Assembly (NCBI GenBank): GCA_002385605.1
Contig: DGDU01000036.1
Span: 2,784-12,040, forward strand
Direction of reading: 5' to 3'
From: Christensenella sp. UBA3944
GTDB taxonomy: Bacteria; Bacillota; Clostridia; Christensenellales; DTU072
Length of the DNA: 9,257 nt
The first letter of the stretch is position 1; each line of letters begins with the position of its first letter. Below are positions 1 through 7,201 of the stretch, piece after piece. The position numbers were made by a program, and so were the translations under genes. A model generated the notes under the pieces. It saw nothing but the letters and a program-made list of their open reading frames with translations. It had not been told where the DNA came from and ran no database searches.

Positions 1-45
1 ATATTGCCGAACCCCGCCGTTCAGCGAGATATCACAAAAAAGACA

Positions 46-74
46 TTTTCTAAACGGCCGGTTTGTGTTAAAAT
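46..74 (+). promoter_or_regulatory. Possible extended -10 promoter of the helicase operon
   Basis: TAAAAT at 69-74 is preceded by TGT (66-68), which fits an extended -10 element of a sigma-A promoter. The hexamer 17 bp upstream (46-51, TTTTCT) is a poor -35. The start codon is only 19 nt beyond the -10, so the leader would be very short. An alternative reading is a weak SigK/SigE-like element, AACG (53-56) followed after 18 bp by CATATACGG, but this lacks the final TA of the SigK -10. The rest of 1-92 shows no gene; it may hold the tail of something outside the window. Confidence 0.3.
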
Positions 75-92
75 CATATACGGTGTAACTTT

Positions 93-2519
93 ATGGATGT
101 ATCGGAGTTTCAGGTAAATACTTTACAAACGGTGCTTTCGTCGGAATGCGGCATCCACAAAACGCAGGGTTTTATTAAGAAAACCCGCCGCTTTGCCGAC
201 AGCGACATATTCGTATCCAAAATTGCCGAGGGGCTTATTCTTGCCCTTAAAGGCAAAGATATGGCCGCGCCCAAAAAGCCCGATATATCCGACTGCTACC
301 GCATCCAGACAACCGACGGCGAGCACATCTTTTTTATTAAATTCGGGTTTATGGCCGACAGCGGCCTTCCCATTCAGCCCAAAGACATAATCTTTTTCGG
401 CTACATCGACAAGGAAAACAGCGGAAGAAGCAACGACCAGTCCTTCGCGGCGTATATGCGCATGCACAAAACCTTTACCTGCCGCCTGATTGCCGACCGC
501 CAGCCTGCCGATCCCGCCGACTTCAGAAAGATATATAACCTTTCGCTTTCGGACAAGATTTACTTTCCACTGCTGAACGAGCAGCAGAAGCGGATTGTCG
601 AAACCGAGGACAAGAATGTGCTTGTGCAGGGCGTGGCGGGAAGCGGAAAGACCAACATCTGCATAAGCAAGCTTATTTTCACGGCAAGCAGGGACTATCA
701 CGGGCGCACCCTTTACACCACCTACTCGCGCGGGCTGCTGCTGGATACCCGCGAAAGAGCCCGGACATATGTCAAAAACCTTAAAGCCTTCGTTAGCGAC
801 TACAAGGAAGGGCGGGTTGTTTTTGCCGACAAAAACCACAAGCGGGCTGTCGAGATAAAATTCGGCATAACCTTCCCCGTCCGCGACGACGACGGAAAGA
901 TTATCGAAAAGATAGAATCCATCTGCGATTACCTCGAAAACAAGGTAGATTACTTCCTTATCGAAGACCTTTACGCCAGATACGAGGGCAGGGCGCATGT
1001 TGCCGACGAGGGCTATTTCGTCAAAAAATACGCGGCCAACATCAAAAACCACCAGCTCGCCGGCAAGCTGAACAGGATATCCCACCTTTCGCACGAGGTA
1101 ATATTCAAGGAAATCTACGGCATGATTCTCGGGTGCTGCGACCCCAAAAACCCACAAAAAATCCTTACGCCCGACGAGTACGCCGAAAAACGAAAGGACA
1201 GCTTCAACCGCCCCGAGTGCGAGATAATTTACTCGCTCGCGAGGGACTACGCCTCCCACCTTGCCTCGCAGGGGCTTCTCGATAACAACATCATGAGCAG
1301 GAGGCTGTTGCAAAAGGCGGATAAAATAGAAAAATACTCCTTAGTCATAGCCGACGAGGTCCAGGATATGACCGAGGTTTCTCTCTGCCTGCTTAAGGCT
1401 ATCGGAAGAAAGCTGTTTTGCGTGGGCGACGCCCTTCAGATGATAAACCCGTCCTACTTCAGCTTCGCCTACCTGAAAAACCTCTTGTTCGAAAAGGATG
1501 CCGTATCCGTCGCCGAGCTTAAAAACAACTACCGCAACACCAAAAAGATAGCCGAGATTATAGACAAACTGGGGCAGATAAACATCGGGAAGTTCGGCAC
1601 CCATAGTTTTGTCCTTAAAGGCGAATGCGTCGATTCCGCCACCGAAACTTCGGCGGTTTTTGTGAAGGATAAGGGCTTCATAGAAGGAGTTGTGAATTTT
1701 GACAACTTTACCGTGATAGTCGGAAGCCACAGGGAGAAAGAGGAGCTTCGCAAAATACTGAAGCGGCAGGAAATCCTCACCGTGTCTGAAGTAAAGGGCC
1801 TGGAAAGGGATACGGTAATACTGTATAACCTTCTTTCGGATAACCTCGACAAGTGGCAGACTCTGGAGCGAACACTTCTTAACCGCAAGAAGGCGGATGA
1901 AAACAGCGTATATCGCTATTACTTCAACCTCTTTTATGTAGGCGTGTCGAGGGCGAAAAACCACCTCTTTGTCGCCGAGAAGAAGAGCCCGCCCTTGTTT
2001 GACAAATTCTTCGGCGAAAACTTCGCCCAAAAATCGGCGCCCGAAGCCTTAAAGTCCCTCGCAAAGGTTGCCGCCACCGTCGAAACCGACCTCGAAGAGA
2101 TGGTCGAGAGGGTAAGGCAGTTTATAAACCTCGGGCAATTTGACAACGCCCGGTTTGCCGCAAACAAGATTTCGGACGACCTCGAGCGCACGCTGCGGCT
2201 GCAGGACATCGATATATTCGAGCAATATATTCGCGAGGGAAATTACCGCGAAGCGGGTATCCGATATTGGGAGCTCGGGCGCCCAGATGACGCCAAGCGG
2301 CAGTTTGAGCTTTCCGGGGACGCCACTCTCTCAGAGCTTGTGGACGCCAGCCTTGGCAGCGGCGGGCAGCTGGATATAGACATCATAAAGTATTATAATG
2401 AAGTTAGGGGTAACGAAGCCGCGCAGCGGCTGATACTCGAAACCGTGGCCCACGACCTTAACCGCCTGAAAGATAAACAAAAGGATATAAAAGAAAAACT
2501 TCGCGCTATAAGGAGATAG
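93..2519 (+). CDS. UvrD-like SF1 helicase/ATPase with C-terminal helical repeats
   Basis: An 808-residue superfamily 1 motor ATPase, probably acting on DNA or RNA in the cytoplasm. Visible motifs in order: Q-like motif LNEQQ near 165, Walker A GVAGSGKT (180-187), Walker B DEVQD (421-425), motif III GDALQ (445-449), motif IV NNYRN (478-482), motif V VKGLE (567-571) and motif VI VGVSRAK (616-622). All catalytic positions appear intact. The first about 160 residues are an unrecognised domain. About 660-808 is charged and helical with TPR-like pairs (for example LGQFDNARFAANK), a likely protein-docking part. No PD-(D/E)XK or other nuclease motif is seen. The ATG at 93 has only a weak GGTG upstream; no better start is visible before Met57. 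It is first in a four-gene operon and stops 2 nt before the next start. The helicase family is certain; substrate and role are unknown. Confidence 0.9.
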   Translation: MDVSEFQVNTLQTVLSSECGIHKTQGFIKKTRRFADSDIFVSKIAEGLILALKGKDMAAPKKPDISDCYRIQTTDGEHIFFIKFGFMADSGLPIQPKDIIFFGYIDKENSGRSNDQSFAAYMRMHKTFTCRLIADRQPADPADFRKIYNLSLSDKIYFPLLNEQQKRIVETEDKNVLVQGVAGSGKTNICISKLIFTASRDYHGRTLYTTYSRGLLLDTRERARTYVKNLKAFVSDYKEGRVVFADKNHKRAVEIKFGITFPVRDDDGKIIEKIESICDYLENKVDYFLIEDLYARYEGRAHVADEGYFVKKYAANIKNHQLAGKLNRISHLSHEVIFKEIYGMILGCCDPKNPQKILTPDEYAEKRKDSFNRPECEIIYSLARDYASHLASQGLLDNNIMSRRLLQKADKIEKYSLVIADEVQDMTEVSLCLLKAIGRKLFCVGDALQMINPSYFSFAYLKNLLFEKDAVSVAELKNNYRNTKKIAEIIDKLGQINIGKFGTHSFVLKGECVDSATETSAVFVKDKGFIEGVVNFDNFTVIVGSHREKEELRKILKRQEILTVSEVKGLERDTVILYNLLSDNLDKWQTLERTLLNRKKADENSVYRYYFNLFYVGVSRAKNHLFVAEKKSPPLFDKFFGENFAQKSAPEALKSLAKVAATVETDLEEMVERVRQFINLGQFDNARFAANKISDDLERTLRLQDIDIFEQYIREGNYREAGIRYWELGRPDDAKRQFELSGDATLSELVDASLGSGGQLDIDIIKYYNEVRGNEAAQRLILETVAHDLNRLKDKQKDIKEKLRAIRR

Positions 2520-2521
2520 AG

Positions 2522-3235
2522 ATGGACAACGATGTAAGAGCCCTGATAGACGCTTTCAGGGCGTACAGGGATTTGCTCGGCCCCATTCAGGAGAGCCTTC
2601 ACGAGTTTGCCTCGACCTACGACTTTCTTAAGAAGGATATAGATAAGCTTAACGCCGCCTTCGAGGGGGATATACAGGGCAACCTTGAGAAAATTTATAA
2701 GAACCTCTCGCGGCAGGCAGAGGACGCCTCCGACCTTTCGGCGCGCATAGACCAGTTTGTAAAGGTTACGGGCAAGTACACCTCCGATTTCGCCCGCCTC
2801 GTCGGGATGCTCGAAAAAATCGAGGAAAAACTTAAAGCCGTAAACGAGCTGGAGGCAAGGGCGGAAGAGCAGCTCGGGAAGCTGGACGCCATACTCGAGG
2901 AAAAGAAAAGAAGCTACAATGTGCGCGAGCTTCAGAAGACTCTTGAAACCTACAACGCCAATGTCCAGAAGGTAAGCGAATTTATCAATAAGGATGTCGC
3001 AGAGTCGCTGTCCGAAAACTACAAAAAGCTGGACGCCATACGGCATGGCAACGAAACGCTGGCAAAGCTGATCGAGTCCGAAAACGCGAGGATGGACGCC
3101 CTTCTCGAAACCTACAAGGCGACCTCCGAGCTTCTCAAAAAAGCCGTCGAAAAAGAGGATATCAACGAGGCCTACATCTTCGATATTCTGGACAAGTGGG
3201 CAACAGAGCGCAAAGTTATCAGGCTAAAGAAGTAA
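2522..3235 (+). CDS. Coiled-coil protein of the helicase operon
   Basis: A 237-residue protein I do not recognise. It has no signal peptide or membrane segment and is rich in Lys, Glu, Leu and Ala. Long heptad-like stretches (about 40-200, for example LEKIEEKLKAVNELEARAEE) predict an extended, probably oligomeric, coiled coil. The C-terminus (IFDILDKWATERKVIRLKK) is basic. The start is set by AAGGAG at 2510-2515, six bases before ATG. That ribosome site lies over the end of the helicase gene, so the two are probably translated together. The stop TAA abuts the ATG of the next gene directly. Given its place between a helicase and a membrane protein, a scaffold or tether is a reasonable guess, but only a guess. 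Confidence 0.85.
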   Translation: MDNDVRALIDAFRAYRDLLGPIQESLHEFASTYDFLKKDIDKLNAAFEGDIQGNLEKIYKNLSRQAEDASDLSARIDQFVKVTGKYTSDFARLVGMLEKIEEKLKAVNELEARAEEQLGKLDAILEEKKRSYNVRELQKTLETYNANVQKVSEFINKDVAESLSENYKKLDAIRHGNETLAKLIESENARMDALLETYKATSELLKKAVEKEDINEAYIFDILDKWATERKVIRLKK

Positions 3236-5146
3236 ATGAACGATCAGGCTTTACAAATTCTCGAAGCCGTAAAGGCCGACGATATAAAGACATTTTCTTA
3301 CCTTGCCGAGCAGAAGAGGGGGCTTCTTTCGCTGTGCTTCGGGCGCTTCCCCCTGCTCTCTGTTTGCTATCTTTATAACGCCCGCAAAATCCTTGCCGAA
3401 TACGAAAACATGCTTATCCAGATTTCCTCTTATACCTTTGTCGACGAGGATTTTTTAACATATAAAAAATTTCAAAGGAAGGCAAAAACCTGCTTAAGGC
3501 TTTATTCGGGCAAAAAGATAATTACCCCGCCCGAAATGCTTGCGGTGCTTAACGAAACATTCCGCCTTACGACGCTTTATCCCAGATTCGCCAAGGGCGA
3601 AAACACCGAAGAAAACATAAAGCGCATTTACAAAACCTTACACCGGCGCGAGCCCAAAGCCGAAAACGGCAAGCTGTATATAAAGCGCAACAAGCTAAAA
3701 CCCGCCATCCTCGCGGCTGTCGTTATTATGATAATCGTTTCGGTATCGATGACGGCGCTGCCCGCAATCGCCATGACAAACATGGCGCGCCTTACAGGCG
3801 ACGGCTCCCCCGAAAACCCGCTGAAGATATTCGGCGAGGCGCAGCTTGTTTCGGCTTTGGAAAAGGGCGACCTGCATTACACCCTGGAGAAGGATATTAC
3901 CCTTACCTCCGGCTGGGCGCCCAAAAACCTCTCGGGCAGGCTTGACGGCAAGGGGCACACAATCTACGCGAACGGGCATGCTGCGGCAGGCTTTATCGAT
4001 ACGCTTTCGGGAGCTTTGGTAAACCTGAATATTGATTTAGGGGAACTAAATAAAGATATTTCGGATAACCGCGGGCTGGTTGCGAGGGTCAACTCGGGCG
4101 AAGCGTCCGGCATAAATGTAAGCCTTGCGGCGGCGTTTTCCGAAAGCGCGAGCGACAAAGATATTTATCTCTCCTGCTTCGCGCTGGAGAACTACGGGAC
4201 GATAGACGGCTGTACCCTTTCGGCAAATGTCAGCTTTGCGGGCAACGGCGAAAAGGATGTCTTTCTCGCCGGCTTCGCCGCATTCAATAAAGGCACCATA
4301 AAAAATTGCACCCTCGATGAGGGCTCGGCTCTCTCGACGGATACGGTGGATGTGTCGGGAATCGTTACCGAAAACGCCGATTCGGGCATCGTTGATAGCT
4401 GCGTTAATTACGCCGCGATAAGCCAGGCTACGGCCTCCGCCCAATGGAATCCCATTTCGGGCGGCATAGCCGATAAGAATTATGGGCAAATAACAAACTG
4501 CCGCAACTATGGGAAGATATCCTCGGTATCTACGGGCGACAGCTCCGAATACGATTCCCAAATGTATACCTTGGCGGCAGGCATAGTCGCCAACCATAAT
4601 TACGGAAAAATAGAAAACTGCCTGAATAACGGCGAAATATATTCCGAGTCGAAAAGCACGGCGGCGTACGCCTCGGGCATTGCCAGCGTAAACTACGCTT
4701 TGATTTTCAAATCAAAAAACGACGCCGATATCAAAGCTGCCTCTCAAAAATACGGCGTTCTGGCGGGAGGCATAACCGCTTACAACACTAGGCCGGACCT
4801 TTTTAGCTACGCCATTGTCGAAAACAGCTGCGTCTACGGAAAAATAGAGATTACGGGCGGCAAAACCAACTATTGGTCTTTCGCGGGCGGCATTGCTGGC
4901 GAAAACCAAGCCCTTATAAAGACTTCCTATTCCCTTGCCGAGTACTCGGTGACCGAAGCGGGCGCCGAGCGTTATTTTTTCGGCGGGATAATGGGATACG
5001 CCTATAACGCTTACGCCCAGGATAACTGTTATCTTTCGAGGGACAATGTAACCTTCGCCAACGGCCCGAGACCGGGCAACGACACAGGAGCGACAAGAGC
5101 GGCTACCGTCGAAGAAATTAAGGCGCTGGAGGTATATTGGGGATGA
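3236..5146 (+). CDS. Single-pass membrane protein with extracellular GLUG-type beta-helix
   Basis: A 636-residue protein in three parts. Residues 1-155 are helical and basic, with an ankyrin-like look around CFGRFPLLSVCYLYNARK. Residues 157-179 are one hydrophobic membrane span. It follows a lysine/arginine-rich stretch, so the N-terminus should be cytoplasmic and the rest outside. Residues about 185-636 begin with a DGSPENPLKI / DGKGHTIYANG block typical of the start of Gram-positive beta-helix domains. They continue as repeated GGI-x(6-9)-G-x-I-x-NC-x-N-x-G-x-I units of the GLUG kind (for example GGIADKNYGQITNCRNYG). No LPxTG sorting signal is present, so the N-terminal span is the only anchor. 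The ATG directly abuts the previous stop with only a weak purine-rich site upstream, suggesting coupled translation. Adhesion, sensing or envelope binding are possible roles; none is shown. Confidence 0.85.
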   Translation: MNDQALQILEAVKADDIKTFSYLAEQKRGLLSLCFGRFPLLSVCYLYNARKILAEYENMLIQISSYTFVDEDFLTYKKFQRKAKTCLRLYSGKKIITPPEMLAVLNETFRLTTLYPRFAKGENTEENIKRIYKTLHRREPKAENGKLYIKRNKLKPAILAAVVIMIIVSVSMTALPAIAMTNMARLTGDGSPENPLKIFGEAQLVSALEKGDLHYTLEKDITLTSGWAPKNLSGRLDGKGHTIYANGHAAAGFIDTLSGALVNLNIDLGELNKDISDNRGLVARVNSGEASGINVSLAAAFSESASDKDIYLSCFALENYGTIDGCTLSANVSFAGNGEKDVFLAGFAAFNKGTIKNCTLDEGSALSTDTVDVSGIVTENADSGIVDSCVNYAAISQATASAQWNPISGGIADKNYGQITNCRNYGKISSVSTGDSSEYDSQMYTLAAGIVANHNYGKIENCLNNGEIYSESKSTAAYASGIASVNYALIFKSKNDADIKAASQKYGVLAGGITAYNTRPDLFSYAIVENSCVYGKIEITGGKTNYWSFAGGIAGENQALIKTSYSLAEYSVTEAGAERYFFGGIMGYAYNAYAQDNCYLSRDNVTFANGPRPGNDTGATRAATVEEIKALEVYWG

Positions 5147-5364
5147 ACGGGGATAAGTTCAAACTTTCGCTGATGCTGTCGGCGCTGGCGGTTACGCTTC
5201 TGGACATAGCCTATATAATATATCTCGGCATACAGATATCAAGAGTAAGGGGCGGCATCGGAGCCCCGGATGTCGGATTCGGCGGATTCTCCGTCTCCGT
5301 TATTGCCATAAACGCCGCCCTTTTATGTTATGCCATAGTATATCTTATATTCCGAAAGCGTTAA
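5143..5364 (+). CDS. Small two-span membrane protein
   Basis: A 73-residue protein with two hydrophobic helices (about 8-32 and 48-70) joined by a glycine-rich loop, ending RKR. The basic ends suggest both termini face the cytoplasm. I chose the ATG at 5143. It overlaps the preceding TGA as ATGA, and GGAGG at 5128-5132 lies 10 bases upstream. The earlier in-frame TTG at 5137 would sit only 4 bases from that site. It is the last gene of the helicase operon and ends 9 bp from a gene on the opposite strand. I do not recognise the family. It may partner the larger membrane protein encoded just before it. Confidence 0.75.
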   Translation: MNGDKFKLSLMLSALAVTLLDIAYIIYLGIQISRVRGGIGAPDVGFGGFSVSVIAINAALLCYAIVYLIFRKR

Positions 5365-5396
5365 ATATTAATATTAACCCTTTTCTGGTTTCTGGG
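5365..5396 (-). terminator. Weak possible terminator of the reductase gene
   Basis: On the minus strand the last codons of the reductase gene can form a short stem, AACCC pairing with GGGTT across a 13-base loop. AT-rich sequence follows (TTAATATTAATATTT). The stem is short and the tract is not a clean T run, so this is a weak call. No convincing terminator for the + strand operon is seen here. Confidence 0.25.
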
Positions 5397-7077
5397 TTTC
5401 GGTGTTAATCTTTACCCCCGTTTTGGGAGAGCTTACCCTGAATATAGAGTTATACAGCCTGTATCCGCCGCTTAGATTATATGAATCGAAGCCGTGCTGC
5501 ATCAGTATCCTCGCGGCAAGATAGCCCCGCAGCCCTACCTGGCAGGTAAGATAGACGGGCTTTCCTTTATTCAATTCGCCTATCCTTTGGCGCAAAGAAT
5601 CCAAAGGTATATTTATGTAGCCTTCTATATGCCCGCGGCTGTACTCCTCCTCGGTGCGGATGTCCAGAAGCGTGATATCCTTTCTTGCCTGCAAGGCCTC
5701 GATGTCGTGCCAATGGTAGACCTTCTCTTTGCCCTCCAGAATGTTTTCTATGACATAGCCTATCATATTGACGGGATCCTTAGCCGACGAATACGGCGGG
5801 GCGTAGCAAAGCTCGAGCTCTGTAAGGTCTTTCGCCGTCATTTTCGCCCTTATGGCGGTCGCTAAGATATCCGCCCGCTTGTCGGTGCCTTCGTAGCCTA
5901 CAAGCTGTGCGCCCAGGATTCGTCCGTTTTCTTTATCGAATATGGTTTTTATCGAAATGTTTGTCGCGCCGGGGTAGTATGTGGCGTGGTTTGCCGAATA
6001 GGTAAAGGCCTTTTCGTAATTTAAGTTGAGCCTTTTTGCCGTCTTTTCGTTTATGCCCGTCGCCGCTACCGTCATATCGAACACCTTTATAACCGAGCTG
6101 CCCTGCGCGCCGCCATACATTGAAGGTATGCCGCAGATGTTGTCGGCAATTATCCTTCCCTGCTTGTTGGCGGGCCCCGCGAGGGGCACCATTACTGGCT
6201 CGCCCGTCACAAAATCGGTAACCTCGATGGCGTCGCCCGCGGCGTAGATGTCGGGGTCGGAGGTTTGCAGATGCTTGTTTACCTTTATGCCGCCCCTTTG
6301 GCTGCACATGAGCCCGCAATCTTTTGCCAAACCGCTTTCGGCCCTTACCCCCAAAGCAAGTACGACAAAATCGGCGGGATAGCCCTTGCCGCCCAAATTA
6401 ACCTCAAGCCCGTTTCGGGAGGGAGCAATCCTTTCTATGGCTGTATTCAAAAGAAGGTTTACGCCTTTCGAGCGGATATGGTTGTGTACCGCCGCCGCCA
6501 TATCGTAGTCAAGAAGAGGCAAAAGCTGTTCCTGAAGCTCGGCAAGCGTCACCTCTATGCCCAGGCCGGCGAGGTTTTCGGCTATCTCTATACCGATAAA
6601 GCCGCCGCCCGCCACTACTGCCTTTTTTGGGTTGGTGTTTTCTATAAATTCCTTAATGCGGTAGGTGTCGGGTATATTTCTTAAGGTAAAGGCCCTGTTT
6701 GAACCCGAGCCTTCGATATCGGGCACAACGGGCTTGGCGCCCGGGGCCAGTACAAGCTTATCATAGCTTTCAATGTATATTTTCCCCGAGGGAATATCTT
6801 TAATTGTAACCGTCTTTCGCGCGCGGTCTATCGCAACCGCCTCGGACAGCGTGCGCACATCGACATTGAACCTTATCCTGAAATCGTCGGGCTCGGCGAC
6901 TATGAGCTTTTCTTTATCTTTGATAACGCCGCCGATATAGTAAGGAAGCCCGCAGTTGGCAAAGCTTATATGCTCGCCGCGCTCGAGAAGTATTATTTCG
7001 GCGTTTTCGTCCAGCCTCCTAAGCCTTGCCGCGCAACTGGCGCCGCCCGCGACTCCGCCGACAATGACAACCTTCAT
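5374..7077 (-). CDS. CoA-disulfide/persulfide reductase with rhodanese domain
   Basis: A 567-residue flavoprotein that uses NAD(P)H to reduce coenzyme A disulfide or CoA/protein persulfides and polysulfide in the cytoplasm, as known for CoADR-Rhd (Npsr-type) enzymes. The FAD-binding GGVAGGAS starts at residue 7. Active-site Cys42 lies in SFANCGLPYY, the single-cysteine signature that separates this group from two-cysteine disulfide reductases. The NAD(P)-binding GGGFIG is at 157-162, followed by AAGDA of the second FAD motif near 280 and APPYSSAKDPVNM at 426-438 with the conserved tyrosines (Y425, Y429). The rhodanese domain is about 456-545, with Asp472 in LLDIR and catalytic Cys512 in CQVGLR. 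Both catalytic cysteines are present, so the fusion looks active. The start is fixed by GGAGG at 7084-7088, six bases from ATG. Exact substrate (CoA disulfide or persulfide) cannot be told from sequence. Confidence 0.92.
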   Translation of the reverse strand: MKVVIVGGVAGGASCAARLRRLDENAEIILLERGEHISFANCGLPYYIGGVIKDKEKLIVAEPDDFRIRFNVDVRTLSEAVAIDRARKTVTIKDIPSGKIYIESYDKLVLAPGAKPVVPDIEGSGSNRAFTLRNIPDTYRIKEFIENTNPKKAVVAGGGFIGIEIAENLAGLGIEVTLAELQEQLLPLLDYDMAAAVHNHIRSKGVNLLLNTAIERIAPSRNGLEVNLGGKGYPADFVVLALGVRAESGLAKDCGLMCSQRGGIKVNKHLQTSDPDIYAAGDAIEVTDFVTGEPVMVPLAGPANKQGRIIADNICGIPSMYGGAQGSSVIKVFDMTVAATGINEKTAKRLNLNYEKAFTYSANHATYYPGATNISIKTIFDKENGRILGAQLVGYEGTDKRADILATAIRAKMTAKDLTELELCYAPPYSSAKDPVNMIGYVIENILEGKEKVYHWHDIEALQARKDITLLDIRTEEEYSRGHIEGYINIPLDSLRQRIGELNKGKPVYLTCQVGLRGYLAARILMQHGFDSYNLSGGYRLYNSIFRVSSPKTGVKINTETQKPEKG

Positions 7078-7105
7078 ATTCCACCTCCGGTTCGTTAGCG
7101 TTGTG

Positions 7106-7134
7106 CTTATATTTTATAAAATTGAGCTTCATAA
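7106..7134 (-). promoter_or_regulatory. Probable promoter region of the reductase gene
   Basis: Read on the minus strand, an AT-rich stretch holds overlapping -10 candidates: TATAAA (7113-7118), TAAAAT (7111-7116) and TATAAG (7106-7111). No good -35 hexamer stands 16-18 bp upstream. This is common for promoters that need an activator, and a symmetric site lies just upstream at 7138-7153. The transcription start would be near 7099-7104. Confidence 0.45.
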
Positions 7135-7137
7135 ATA

Positions 7138-7153
7138 AGTGACTTTGGTCACA
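7138..7153. promoter_or_regulatory. Inverted-repeat operator, TGTGA-N6-TCACT
   Basis: A perfect 5-bp inverted repeat GTGAC-TTTG-GTCAC occupies 7139-7152. On the minus strand with flanks it reads TGTGA-CCAAAG-TCACT, nine of ten positions of the Crp-type TGTGA-N6-TCACA site, and it also resembles Rex sites (TTGTGA-N6-TCACAA). Its centre is about 40-46 bp upstream of the predicted start of the reductase transcript, a usual place for a class II activator. The stem is too short and lacks a T tract, so it is unlikely to be a terminator. Which regulator binds is unknown. Confidence 0.5.
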
Positions 7154-7168
7154 TGACGCTTGCCCGGT

Positions 7169-7201
7169 AAAAACAAAAAAGGGACTACTGTCCCTCTTTT
7201 T
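7169..7201 (-). terminator. Intrinsic terminator overlapping the stop of the C69 gene
   Basis: On the minus strand GGGAC-AGTA-GTCCC (7181-7194) forms a hairpin followed by TTTTTTGTTTTT. An A-rich run precedes it, so the stem can extend by A-U pairs. The TAG stop of the C69 hydrolase gene (7185-7187) lies within the hairpin. The + strand also ends in TCTTTTT, so it may work both ways. It separates the C69 gene from the downstream reductase gene, which has its own promoter. Confidence 0.85.

Noticed and set aside
38..52. AAAGACATTTTCT near the left edge recurs at 3287-3299
   Set aside because: The second copy is inside coding sequence with no flanking similarity; a match this short and AT-rich can arise by chance.
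53..83. SigK-like promoter before the helicase operon (AACG, 18 bp, CATATACGG)
   Set aside because: The -10 lacks the terminal TA and the spacer is long; an extended sigma-A -10 at 66-74 fits at least as well. It is not enough to call the operon a sporulation operon.
123..1313. 396-codon open frame on the minus strand inside the helicase gene
   Set aside because: It is antisense to a gene with complete helicase motifs, has no ribosome site, and its translation shows no domain; it follows from codon bias. The same applies to 1341-2030, 2393-3046 and 4046-4597.
5137..5142. TTG start two codons upstream for the small membrane protein
   Set aside because: Only 4 bases separate it from GGAGG, while the ATG at 5143 has proper spacing and the usual ATGA overlap.
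5368..5377. TTAATATTAA palindrome between the convergent genes
   Set aside because: Pure AT palindromes of this length are common, and it lies in a 9-bp gap overlapping both gene ends; no function is supported.
7139..7152. GTGAC-TTTG-GTCAC as a terminator
   Set aside because: Five-base stem with no T run on either strand, and a proper terminator lies just 17 bp away; an operator is more likely.
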